DNA of 64,000 bases. Source: JANQMY01 sp965228775 (lineage in GTDB: Bacteria > Pseudomonadota > Alphaproteobacteria > JANQMY01). Of this stretch, positions 44,754 through 52,735 are shown piece by piece. Below the pieces are notes generated by a model, which worked only from the letters and a program-made list of their open reading frames with translations, searched no databases and was not told the origin of the DNA. The stretch is taken from NCBI GenBank assembly GCA_965228775.1, contig OZ245840.1, positions 1,116,001 through 1,180,000 on the forward strand, in the 5' to 3' direction. The stretch's first letter is position 1, and each line of letters starts with the position of its first letter. The position numbers were made by a program, and so were the translations under genes.

Positions 44754-45866
44754 ATGTCAAAAACGAACCTAAAAGAAACGCCACAAAAGCGGCCGCACGC
44801 CAAACGGCGCAAGTCCGACAATGTGGTTCTAAAACCGCTTCAAGTGCGCGACTTTCAAAGCCCTTGGATGGATTTGAATGACAAAGTCATCCTGGTAACA
44901 GGTGGCACTGGTTCTTTCGGAAAACATTTCGTTAATACGGTTATCCAGAACTACAAACCGAGAAAAGTCATTGTTTTCTCGCGGGATGAGCTGAAGCAAT
45001 ACGAAATGGCACAGCAATTCCCCGTCGAGAACTACGGCTTCATGCGTTACTTCATTGGTGATGTGCGAAATCGCGAACGCTTGGAAATGGCGATGCGCGA
45101 TGTGGACTATGTGGTTCACGCAGCGGCAATGAAGCAAGTTCCGATTGCGGAATATAACCCATTTGAATGCATCAACACCAATGTGGTGGGCGCTGAGAAC
45201 ATCGCGAACGCCGCAATCAGACGAAACGTCAAAGCTGTTATTGCCCTGTCCACGGACAAAGCGGCCAACCCCGTCAATCTATATGGTGCAAGCAAGCTTG
45301 CGTCGGACAAGATTTTCGTTGCCGCCAACAATTTGAGCGGCGCGGACGGTACGAGATTTTCCGTCGTGCGTTACGGGAATGTAGTGGGATCGCGCGGCAG
45401 CGTGATGCCGTTCTTTCAGAAGCTTGCGGACGAAAACGCCGAGTTCCTGCCTATTACCGATGAACGCATGACCCGTTTTTGGATCACGTTGGATCAAGGC
45501 GTGAGCTTCGTTCTCTCTTCCATGGCGATGATGCGGGGCGGAGAAATTTTCGTTCCTAAAATCCCCAGCATGAGAACCGTGGATTTGGCGCGCACCATTG
45601 CCCCAAATATCCCGCATAAAGTAGTTGGCATCCGACCTGGCGAAAAATTGCATGAAGTGATGGTGCCCCAAGACGACAGCCGGATGACCCTGGAATTGGA
45701 TGACCGTTACGTCATTGTACCTTCATTCTCCGGATTTTCCTCTGCGCCCTACATCAACAATGGCGCGTTGGAAGTCCCGGAAGGTTTCGAGTACGCAAGT
45801 CACACCAATGTGGAACGCCTCGATGCCAGAGGCCTCCAGGAAATGCTGTCGAGATGCTTCACCTAA
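44754..45866 (+). CDS. pseB: UDP-N-acetylglucosamine 4,6-dehydratase (inverting), PseB
   Basis: First enzyme of the pseudaminic acid pathway, removing water from UDP-GlcNAc while inverting C5. Key motifs: LVTGGTGSFGKHFVNTV, FSRDELKQYEMAQ, HAAAMKQVPIAEYNP, and ALSTDKAANPVNLYGASK, which carry the NAD-binding site and the catalytic residues. The 370-residue form has a 38-residue basic extension before the usual start (MDLNDKVILVTGG), which could also be the real start at 44868. Its 3' end overlaps pseC by 13 bases. Confidence 0.93.
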   Translation: MSKTNLKETPQKRPHAKRRKSDNVVLKPLQVRDFQSPWMDLNDKVILVTGGTGSFGKHFVNTVIQNYKPRKVIVFSRDELKQYEMAQQFPVENYGFMRYFIGDVRNRERLEMAMRDVDYVVHAAAMKQVPIAEYNPFECINTNVVGAENIANAAIRRNVKAVIALSTDKAANPVNLYGASKLASDKIFVAANNLSGADGTRFSVVRYGNVVGSRGSVMPFFQKLADENAEFLPITDERMTRFWITLDQGVSFVLSSMAMMRGGEIFVPKIPSMRTVDLARTIAPNIPHKVVGIRPGEKLHEVMVPQDDSRMTLELDDRYVIVPSFSGFSSAPYINNGALEVPEGFEYASHTNVERLDARGLQEMLSRCFT

Positions 45867-47101
45867 AGCAGAAGTCTGAAAAGAAATTCCTTCCCTATAA
45901 CCGTCAGTATATTGACGACGATGATATCCGCGCCGTTACAGGCGTGCTGTCCAGTGACTGGTTGACCACAGGCCCGGTCACAGCCCAGTTCGAAGAGAAG
46001 CTCGCGGAGAAATCAGGCTCTCGCTTCACTGTCTCCTGCTCGAGCGGTACTGCCGGATTGCATCTTTCGGCTTTGCATCTTGAGCTCAACGAACAGTCAA
46101 CCGTAATCGTTCCGGCAAACACATTCGTCGCCACCGCCAATGCAGCCCGTCTAACCGGCGCCAAGGTCGTGATTGCGGATGTGGAACCTGATACCGGACT
46201 GATGTCACCGCGCACCCTTCAGCAGGCGGTGGATCGTGGCACAAGATGCTGCAAAGGCAATGTTGATGCCGTTTTCAATGTACATTTCGCTGGCCAATGC
46301 GAAGACATATCAGGGCTAAGAGAGATTGCCGTTCATCATCAAGCCGCTCTGATCCATGATGCCTGTCACGCCTTGGGAACAGAGATACGCACCGGCAATC
46401 AATTGCGGCCGATTGCAACGGGACCGATCGAAGAATTGTCTGTCTTTTCGTTCCATCCCGTGAAAGCCGTTGCCATGGGCGAAGGGGGCGCAATCGCGAC
46501 GAATTCGGAACGGATTGCGCTGCGCCTCAAAAACCTTCGAGGGCACGGTGTTGAGCGCAACCCTCATCTTTGGGATCGCAAGGATCAAGGACTAGACCCT
46601 GACTTGGGGCCGAACCCTTGGTACTACGAGATGCAGGAGCTGGGCCTGAATTATCGGGCCAGCGACATCAATTGTGCCCTTGGGCTTAGCCAACTCGATA
46701 AGCTGGATTTCTTTGTGCGGCAGCGCCGCCACCTTGCGGAAACCTACGCCGACCTCTTGTCCCCTTACGGCGCCATTGTTCGGCCACTGAAACGGACCGG
46801 CTATTCCGAGAACGCATGGCACCTCTATGTGGTACAGATTGATTTTGATGCGCTTGGAAAGTCGCGCGCGTCTGTCATGAAGTCTCTGCGCGCGGCGGGG
46901 ATTGGAACTCAGGTTCACTACATCCCCTTATTCATGCACCCTTACTACCAACCATCTGCTGACAGCAAAGCACCATCGGAAATCTGGCCCGGCGCCCAGG
47001 CCTACTACGAAAAATGCCTCAGCTTGCCACTCTTTGTCGGCATGGAAGAAAATGACGTCGCCTATGTGGTCGACTCTCTAGCGGACATCCTTCAGGCATA
47101 A
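45854..47101 (+). CDS. pseC: UDP-4-amino-4,6-dideoxy-N-acetyl-altrosamine transaminase, PseC
   Basis: PLP-dependent aminotransferase of the DegT/DnrJ/EryC1 family, second step of the pathway. The start is typical (FLPYNRQYIDDDDIRAV...LSSDWLTTGP), and Lys204 in FSFHPVKAVAMGEGGA is the PLP lysine. HDACHALG and YRASDINCALGLSQL support PseC. A terminator lies 8 bases after its stop. The acetyltransferase PseH, the usual next step, is not in the window. Confidence 0.93.
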   Translation: MLHLKQKSEKKFLPYNRQYIDDDDIRAVTGVLSSDWLTTGPVTAQFEEKLAEKSGSRFTVSCSSGTAGLHLSALHLELNEQSTVIVPANTFVATANAARLTGAKVVIADVEPDTGLMSPRTLQQAVDRGTRCCKGNVDAVFNVHFAGQCEDISGLREIAVHHQAALIHDACHALGTEIRTGNQLRPIATGPIEELSVFSFHPVKAVAMGEGGAIATNSERIALRLKNLRGHGVERNPHLWDRKDQGLDPDLGPNPWYYEMQELGLNYRASDINCALGLSQLDKLDFFVRQRRHLAETYADLLSPYGAIVRPLKRTGYSENAWHLYVVQIDFDALGKSRASVMKSLRAAGIGTQVHYIPLFMHPYYQPSADSKAPSEIWPGAQAYYEKCLSLPLFVGMEENDVAYVVDSLADILQA

Positions 47102-47108
47102 ACAAAAA

Positions 47109-47127
47109 AGGGCCGATCATCGGCCCT
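47109..47127. terminator. Bidirectional terminator between pseC and flagellin
   Basis: Perfect 9-base inverted repeat AGGGCCGAT-c-ATCGGCCCT. On the minus strand it is followed by TTTTTT, so it is a strong terminator for the flagellin; on the plus strand the T-run is weaker. Confidence 0.85.
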
Positions 47128-47151
47128 AATTTGTTTCGTATGCTGCTCTTG

Positions 47152-47982
47152 CTACTGGAACAGCGACAGAACGATCTGAGGCGACTGGTTAGCAATTGAC
47201 AGCGCTTGTGCCCCCAATTGTTGTTTCACCTGTAACGCCTGTAAGTTTGCGCTTTCTTCCGCAAGGTCGGCATCCACCAAGTTACCAATACCGCCTTCTA
47301 GCGTATCCTGGAGCTTGCCGACAAATATCAAATGGGTCTCAAGTGCTTTACCCGAGCTGCCCAATCGCGCCAGTGCAGAGTTCACATTGGCAAGGCTCGT
47401 GTTGAGTTGCGCCAAGGACACTGAGGCGTCGGCCGCCGTCAATACGCTCGACGTGACAGAGAGCGTCAAAAGTGGTCCGCCCGTCGAAAGGTTCTCGCTG
47501 TTGACCGTGATCGTGTTGGTCGCATCCGCATCCGCCAGCACCGTCAAGCCTTGCGTCAGCGAATTGTTGATCAGGTTGGCGCCGTCAAAAGTCGCATTAT
47601 CGACGGATGTTTGGATCTGCCGCAACAAGGCTTGGAAATCTTCATTCAGGGCTTGGCGTGAGAACGTATCAAGTGACGGATCGTTTGCGGCAACCGCAGT
47701 CTCTTTCAATTGTACCAGCAGGTCGGAAACGGTTTCACCTGCGGCGAGCGCAATGTCAGTGACACTAATTGCCCGCTGAACACTCTGTCTAATTGCGTCG
47801 AGGGCGCCTACATCAGCCCGTTCGTTTTGGGCGATAGCATAAACAGCCGCGTTGTCTTTCGCGCTGCCAATTCGAAGGCCCGTGCTGATCCGGTTCTGAG
47901 TGATTTCCAATGAGCGGTTTGTTGCTTCCAAGTTCTGGAGCGCGATGGCCGCTGAGATATTCGTGTTGACCGACAATACCAT
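47152..47982 (-). CDS. Flagellin (paralogue A)
   Basis: Filament protein exported by the flagellar type III system. The 276 residues show the conserved ends: NTNISAAIALQNLEATNRSLE...NRISTGLRIGSAKDN and DADLAEESANLQALQVKQQLGAQALSIANQSPQIVLSLF. The middle is short, as in Caulobacter-type flagellins of about 275 residues. A perfect sigma-54 promoter lies 67 bases upstream. It differs from the second flagellin by many substitutions, so the two are not recent copies. Confidence 0.95.
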   Translation of the reverse strand: MVLSVNTNISAAIALQNLEATNRSLEITQNRISTGLRIGSAKDNAAVYAIAQNERADVGALDAIRQSVQRAISVTDIALAAGETVSDLLVQLKETAVAANDPSLDTFSRQALNEDFQALLRQIQTSVDNATFDGANLINNSLTQGLTVLADADATNTITVNSENLSTGGPLLTLSVTSSVLTAADASVSLAQLNTSLANVNSALARLGSSGKALETHLIFVGKLQDTLEGGIGNLVDADLAEESANLQALQVKQQLGAQALSIANQSPQIVLSLFQ

Positions 47983-48048
47983 GACTTACTCTCCTATGCC
48001 GACTTCTCCAGCCTCGGAATGAGTTGTGAAGCTTTCGGCATAGAAAAG

Positions 48049-48063
48049 GCAAGGCCCGTGCCA
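48049..48063 (-). promoter_or_regulatory. Sigma-54 promoter of flagellin A
   Basis: On the minus strand TGGCAC-GGGCC-TTGC, a perfect consensus, 67 bases before the flagellin start. Confidence 0.85.
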
Positions 48064-48201
48064 GTTCGCCTGACAAGCCATAAGCCATTGTTCTATAATA
48101 ATTTTTCAGAAAAATGGCACCACACGCGGCGTTCGCTAGGGAGGAAAATTATGCCGGAATGTCGGCAACTCCGCCCTATGCGGAGAATTTTTCTCCCCAC
48201 C

Positions 48202-48216
48202 TGGCATGAAGGTTGC
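48202..48216 (+). promoter_or_regulatory. Sigma-54-like site directed antisense to the FlaG-like gene
   Basis: TGGCAT-GAAGG-TTGC matches the sigma-54 consensus except for one base at -24. It points into the minus-strand FlaG-like gene, so any transcript would be antisense to it. It may be chance. Confidence 0.3.
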
Positions 48217-48248
48217 GGAAGCCCCTCAAGCGATCCGTTTACAGATCG

Positions 48249-48653
48249 TTAAGCGGTTTCGTCGATGACCTGTCCCTCAAGAGAACGAAAATAGGCGCGC
48301 AACTCAAGTGTATCCTCCAACGGATACTGCGTTCGAACTTCTCCGGTGAATTGGTCGACAGACCTGTAGACAAAACTTGCGGCGGCATCATCAAGGTCGA
48401 TACTGAGGCGGGTACCAAATCCAACGACTCCCGCCGTCAGCTCTTCAAGCAACTGCTTTGCTTCCGCTTCACGTTCCTCGTTGAGCGTCGCTGAGCGTTG
48501 CTTGGCAACTTCCTCAGCCTGGGTCACCGCTTCCTGGGAAACGGTCTCAACGGGCTCAAGACTTGTCCGCCGGCTAGAGGCCGGCCCCCGCGCACTCTCG
48601 TCGGCGCGGCTAAACCCAACTATGGGAACAAATGTGTTGATCGCATTTATCAT
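48249..48653 (-). CDS. FlaG-like flagellar protein
   Basis: The 134-residue protein has an alanine/serine/glutamate-rich N-terminal region (about 20-75) and a C-terminal FlaG-type stretch with FGTRLSIDLDDAAASFVYRSVDQFTGEVRTQYP, abridged here to RSVDQFTGEVRTQYP. It is placed between two flagellin genes on the same strand. FlaG proteins affect filament length or flagellin secretion, but this one is too diverged for firm assignment. Confidence 0.65.
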   Translation of the reverse strand: MINAINTFVPIVGFSRADESARGPASSRRTSLEPVETVSQEAVTQAEEVAKQRSATLNEEREAEAKQLLEELTAGVVGFGTRLSIDLDDAAASFVYRSVDQFTGEVRTQYPLEDTLELRAYFRSLEGQVIDETA

Positions 48654-48799
48654 CGTATCTCGGCCGATACACTCCGGTCGCTCCTGTTACGAGTATCCCC
48701 CAGCCTCTTTTAAAGTGACGATAAACTTTTCGGTAAACTTTCAATCCAATCTGATTTAACTCATCCGCAAGGGGATTAGACTTGCCGTGTGGGAAGGGA

Positions 48800-48825
48800 A
48801 AGGGTTGGCGCCAGCGCCAACCCTT
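48800..48825 (-). terminator. Terminator after flagellin B
   Basis: A 12-base inverted repeat, AAGGGTTGGCGC and GCGCCAACCCTT, with a two-base loop lies 14 bases after the flagellin stop. On the minus strand it is followed by pyrimidines but no pure T-run. Confidence 0.7.
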
Positions 48826-48838
48826 CCGCCGAATTGAC

Positions 48839-49663
48839 CTATCGGAACAGGGACAGAACGATCTGCGGCGCCTGATTGGCGATCGACAGAGCCTGAATAC
48901 CAAGCTGTTGCTGCACCTGTAAGGACTGCAGTTTGGCACTTTCTTCTGCCAAATCCGCATCAACCAGGTTACCGATACCGGCTTCCAGCGAGTCAACCAG
49001 AGACGCAACAAACGTGTTCTGGATTTCAAGACGCTTGGAAGACGTACCCAAACGTGCCAACGCGTTGTTGACGTTACCGATACTCGTATCAAGCACGCCG
49101 ATTGCGGTTGACGCTTCGCCCTGGGTTGAGATGTCAGCCGAAGCCGCCAACGTCAGGATCGAACCACCCAGCGAAATGTTCTCGCCGGCTACCGTAATCT
49201 GAGACGTTGCCCCAACGTCGGACGTGACCTGAATATTGGCGGTCGTACCGTCGATGAGATTCACACCGTTAAAGTCCGCGTTCGTCACAATGCTTGTGAT
49301 CTGATCGCGAAGAGACGTGAAGTCCTCGTTGAGCGATGCACGGCTTGAGGCGTCCAGCGACGCGTCAGCAGCCGTCAACGCCAATGTCCGCAGTTCAGTG
49401 AGCAAGTCGGAGACCGCCGTACCAGCGGCAACAGACACGTCCACAGCACTGCTTGCACGGTCCAGACTGCCGGAAATCGCATTAAATGCGCCAACGTCTG
49501 CCCGCAGGCCTTGAGCAATAGCGAAGACAGCACCATTGTCACGCGCATCGGCAACTGCCAAGCCCGTGTTCAAACGATTCTGCACAGTATTCAGATCGCG
49601 GTTGGTTGAGTTTAGGTTCTGCAGTGCAACAGCTGCACCGACATTGGTGTTTACTGAAACCAT
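48839..49663 (-). CDS. Flagellin (paralogue B)
   Basis: The 274 residues begin MVSVNTNVGAAVALQNLNSTNRDLNTVQNRLNTG and end DADLAEESAKLQSLQVQQQLGIQALSIANQAPQIVLSLFR, cut here to typical flagellin ends. It is likely the main flagellin because the C-terminal end has the standard SLFR. A perfect sigma-54 promoter lies upstream. Serine and threonine residues in the short central part are possible attachment points for the nonulosonate, which is an inference. Confidence 0.96.
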   Translation of the reverse strand: MVSVNTNVGAAVALQNLNSTNRDLNTVQNRLNTGLAVADARDNGAVFAIAQGLRADVGAFNAISGSLDRASSAVDVSVAAGTAVSDLLTELRTLALTAADASLDASSRASLNEDFTSLRDQITSIVTNADFNGVNLIDGTTANIQVTSDVGATSQITVAGENISLGGSILTLAASADISTQGEASTAIGVLDTSIGNVNNALARLGTSSKRLEIQNTFVASLVDSLEAGIGNLVDADLAEESAKLQSLQVQQQLGIQALSIANQAPQIVLSLFR

Positions 49664-49734
49664 TTCTATGGACTCCGTTCTCGGGTTACTCGAGAGCCTT
49701 ATGCTCCCTGGGCATTTTGCCCGCCCCTAACTAG

Positions 49735-49749
49735 GCAACCTTTGTGCCA
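49735..49749 (-). promoter_or_regulatory. Sigma-54 promoter of flagellin B
   Basis: On the minus strand TGGCAC-AAAGG-TTGC, a perfect consensus, 72 bases before the start codon. Confidence 0.87.
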
Positions 49750-49922
49750 GTACTAGGCAGAAACCGACCAATCACCTAGTGAGTTGAGTCCATTGGCATT
49801 TTTATTCTGTTTACGGATTATTTACCGCAAATGAGGTGGGAATTTTTTTCCTAGTGGCAAAATCTACCGGCAATTTTTGCAGGCCCCGGCAATGATTTCC
49901 GCTTAACAAAGCGTAAATCGGT

Positions 49923-50330
49923 TCAACCCCCGGGTTGTGGCGGTGTTTGAGGCTGTCGGGCAGCTGCTTGCGCCCGGGCATCGGCCTGCGCTTGCAGACC
50001 TTGCATAATCATTCGATTGATGTCGATCAGGGAATCGATGGAGGCGGATTTCCGCATGACCATGCTTGAATGACGCGACACAAAAATCGCCAATGAGACG
50101 ATCTGCGCCCGCAATTGTTTCGGCAATCCATTACCGTCGCTTGAACAGTCCGACGCCAGTGTGCGCCACAGGCTTCTATTCCAGTCGAGCGCCTTTAGAA
50201 GCTCGACCCCGGTCAGTTCCTTTTCCTTGGCTTCGATGAGTGCGCGCGTGACTTGACCGAAAATGCGATATTCCGTGTCCCTTGGGTCTTCAACCGTGCG
50301 CTGCGTCGTTTGATACGCCTTCAGGGACAT
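49923..50330 (-). CDS. flaF: Flagellin regulator FlaF
   Basis: In Caulobacter FlaF couples flagellin translation and export. The 135 residues contain the FlaF pattern: AYQTTQRTVEDPRDTEYRIF, LLKALDWNRSLWRTLASDC and LPKQLRAQIVSLAIFVSRHS. A proline/glutamine-rich tail (about 118-135) is a loose end. It overlaps the flbT end by 41 bases and lies upstream of the flagellin genes. Confidence 0.94.
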   Translation of the reverse strand: MSLKAYQTTQRTVEDPRDTEYRIFGQVTRALIEAKEKELTGVELLKALDWNRSLWRTLASDCSSDGNGLPKQLRAQIVSLAIFVSRHSSMVMRKSASIDSLIDINRMIMQGLQAQADARAQAAARQPQTPPQPGG

Positions 50331-50715
50331 AGTCTAGCCTCTCTTTTTCGTACGCAAAAAGCTTTCGGCACTTCATCAGTGCTTTGTAGTAATTGGAACC
50401 CATGACTTCTTTGCTAATGGCGACGCACAAGCTGAGCATTTCCGGATTCTTAACCACACCCATGAATTCACCCATGCGCAAGGCAAATTCTTCATAGTAG
50501 GATTTGCTGTTTTCGGGATCCAAATACATCATCATGACCGGAAAATAGATCCGCTTGGCGGGCGTATTGGCATCCGACTGCTGAATAATATCTTTCTCAC
50601 GAAGAATGCTCGCCTTGCTCTGAATTATCAGATTTGCACGCCTGTCTCCGTTAGCAAGAACTGCACCATTGAGAACAAAACGTTCTCCCGGCTTGAGCGA
50701 TAGTTTCAAAGGCAT
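50290..50715 (-). CDS. flbT: Flagellin mRNA regulator FlbT
   Basis: In Caulobacter FlbT binds the 5' end of flagellin mRNA and restricts its translation until the hook is built. The start at 50715 (MPLKLSLKPGERFVLNGAVL) matches the family and has GGGAAGAAG upstream; the frame continues upstream but without family similarity. Later motifs: LREKDIIQQSDANTPAKRIYF and YYKALMKCRKLFAYE. FlaF and FlbT act as an antagonistic pair in Caulobacter. Confidence 0.95.
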   Translation of the reverse strand: MPLKLSLKPGERFVLNGAVLANGDRRANLIIQSKASILREKDIIQQSDANTPAKRIYFPVMMMYLDPENSKSYYEEFALRMGEFMGVVKNPEMLSLCVAISKEVMGSNYYKALMKCRKLFAYEKERLDYVPEGVSNDAAHG

Positions 50716-50869
50716 GGGTCTTCTTCCCGTGAGTGAAAAGGGGTTTCTTGAGGACACAGATTTCCAAAACATGCTTGATAAATCGTATACGGCCATCCGT
50801 GGCGTTCGGGCAGAAGGCAAACCGGCGGTCGTTTAACACCGCAAATGGCAAGCGGTTTTAGGGTTTTTC

Positions 50870-50884
50870 TTAGGATGTCATTAA
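50870..50884. promoter_or_regulatory. Possible CtrA box upstream of flmG-like gene
   Basis: TTAG-GATGTCA-TTAA, one base from the CtrA consensus, 52 bases before the FlmG-like start. Confidence 0.3.
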
Positions 50885-50935
50885 ACATGCAGGCGGATAA
50901 TTCCTCGAACAAGAATTTTGCGGTATGGAAAGAAA

Positions 50936-52735
50936 ATGGTCCTCGCCAACCCTGCCCCCCCTGCTCAGGAACCTGTTGCCGCCACAAACATCAAAGTCGA
51001 TACGTCGACGGCGTTTCAAGAAACGAGTGACATCGTATCCCGTTTGGAAAACTTTGCACGCGGGCGCCATGGGGCATCGCCCCAAGCAGGGAATAAACAA
51101 CTTCTTAAACTGCTGACGAAGGCCGTTAAGGCCTACAAGAAGGGCGATTTCAAATCGGCGGCCTTGCGGGGCCTTGATGCCACGCGCGTCGATGAAAACT
51201 GCGCCCAAGCCTGCCATGTGGTGGCTCTTGCATTGGACGGCATGGGTCAATTGAGCAAAGCGCTGGCCATGTATGAGCGGGCGCATCAGCTCGACCCGAC
51301 CGATCCGGACTTGTACATGAATCTGAGCCTTGTGGCCTGGAAGCTGGGCCAGCTTGAAGCCGCGGAACAGTTCATTCGCCTCTTCATTCAAATGCGGCCA
51401 ACGCACCATTCCGGGTACAACAATCTGGGCGGCATCTTGCGCGACCAAGGCCGTTATCAAGAAGCGATCGAAACGATTCGAAACGCGATCTATCAAATTC
51501 CGAACAATGAGGAATTGTGGAACACCATGGGCACGATCGCCATGGAGGACGGCAACTATACCGACGCCCGCACCTTCTACGAAGAAGCAATCCGCCTGCG
51601 TCCCAAATACGCACGCGCATTGCACAATATCGCTTATGCGGTTCACCACACCGGCCCATTGGATGAAGCGCTGCGCTTCTACAATCTGTCTTTGAAATAC
51701 GCCAAGAACCCGAACGACATCATCGAAACCAAACACAGCCGTTCCTTGTGTCTTTTGGGTATGGGCAAACTGGCCGAAGGGTGGCCAGAATGGGATGTGC
51801 GGCTTGACCCCACATTTCGCGGGTCGATTCTTTACGCCATCGACGCCCCACGGTGGCAAGGCGAGGATCTGAATGGAAAGTGTCTTCTGGCTATTGGTGA
51901 ACAAGGTCTTGGGGACGAGATTATGTTCGCCAACGCCTATCGGGAATTGATCGGTGATCTGGGTCCGGATGGTCATTTGATCATTGCGTGCGACGCACGG
52001 CTGGCGCCGCTTTTTCAGCGGGCATTGCCGAAAGCCGAAATCATCAGCTACGCCAACCGTCAGCACAACGGCAAAACGGCGCGATGGATTCCGGAGCCTT
52101 TCGAAACCCGCAAGCCGGATTTCTACGCCCCCTGCGGCGCGACGCTGGAATATAAGCGTTCTGACATTCAAGCCTTTCCGACGGATCAAAGCCTTTTCAA
52201 GGCGGACCCGGACCGGATCGCTCACTGGAAAGAGCGCCTGGCCTCTTTGGGCGACGGCCCCTATGTGGGCATCTGTTGGCGCAGCTTGATCATGAATGCC
52301 AAGCGTTCCAAATATTTCAGCCCCATGGATCACTGGGCGCCTGTCTTCAAGAATGAGGATATCAAATTCATCAACCTTCAGTACGGGGATTGTGACGACG
52401 ACATCGCATATGTGCGCGACAAGTTCGGCGTGACGATCCATGATTTCGACGAAATCGATCTCAAGAATGATCTGGATGACAATGCCGCCCTCTGTAACGC
52501 GCTTGACCTTGTTCTTTCCGCGCCAACAGCCGCCGGTGCGCTTGCCGGCGCTTCTGGCGCCCAAGTCTGGCTGCTCGCCATCGGCGATGTGTGGCCAATG
52601 CTCGGCACGGACCACTTCCCATTCTTCCCGAACAACAGAGTATTGAAACCCGATACATATGCGGATTGGGGCAATCTCATGTCCAAGGTGGGCGCAGAGT
52701 TGAACGCTTTCCGCCAACAGAGGAAGCCCCAATGA
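50936..52735 (+). CDS. flmG: FlmG-like flagellin glycosyltransferase with TPR domain
   Basis: The 599-residue protein has two parts. About residues 60-300 are TPR repeats (ACHVVALALDGMGQLSKALAMYERAHQLDP and similar, abridged), which in Caulobacter FlmG bind flagellin. The C-terminal part (about 320-590) is glycosyltransferase-like with LLAIGEQGLGDEIMFANAYR, ACDARLAPLFQRALP and APTAAGALAGASGAQVW. The start at 50936 has GGAAAG in front. It sits between flbT and a methyltransferase, next to the flagellins. I infer that it attaches the sugar made by the island onto flagellin. Confidence 0.7.
   Translation: MVLANPAPPAQEPVAATNIKVDTSTAFQETSDIVSRLENFARGRHGASPQAGNKQLLKLLTKAVKAYKKGDFKSAALRGLDATRVDENCAQACHVVALALDGMGQLSKALAMYERAHQLDPTDPDLYMNLSLVAWKLGQLEAAEQFIRLFIQMRPTHHSGYNNLGGILRDQGRYQEAIETIRNAIYQIPNNEELWNTMGTIAMEDGNYTDARTFYEEAIRLRPKYARALHNIAYAVHHTGPLDEALRFYNLSLKYAKNPNDIIETKHSRSLCLLGMGKLAEGWPEWDVRLDPTFRGSILYAIDAPRWQGEDLNGKCLLAIGEQGLGDEIMFANAYRELIGDLGPDGHLIIACDARLAPLFQRALPKAEIISYANRQHNGKTARWIPEPFETRKPDFYAPCGATLEYKRSDIQAFPTDQSLFKADPDRIAHWKERLASLGDGPYVGICWRSLIMNAKRSKYFSPMDHWAPVFKNEDIKFINLQYGDCDDDIAYVRDKFGVTIHDFDEIDLKNDLDDNAALCNALDLVLSAPTAAGALAGASGAQVWLLAIGDVWPMLGTDHFPFFPNNRVLKPDTYADWGNLMSKVGAELNAFRQQRKPQ

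Noticed and set aside
50870..52732. 620-codon minus-strand frame opposite flmG
   Set aside because: Mirror of the plus-strand TPR gene; the plus strand has clear TPR and glycosyltransferase motifs.
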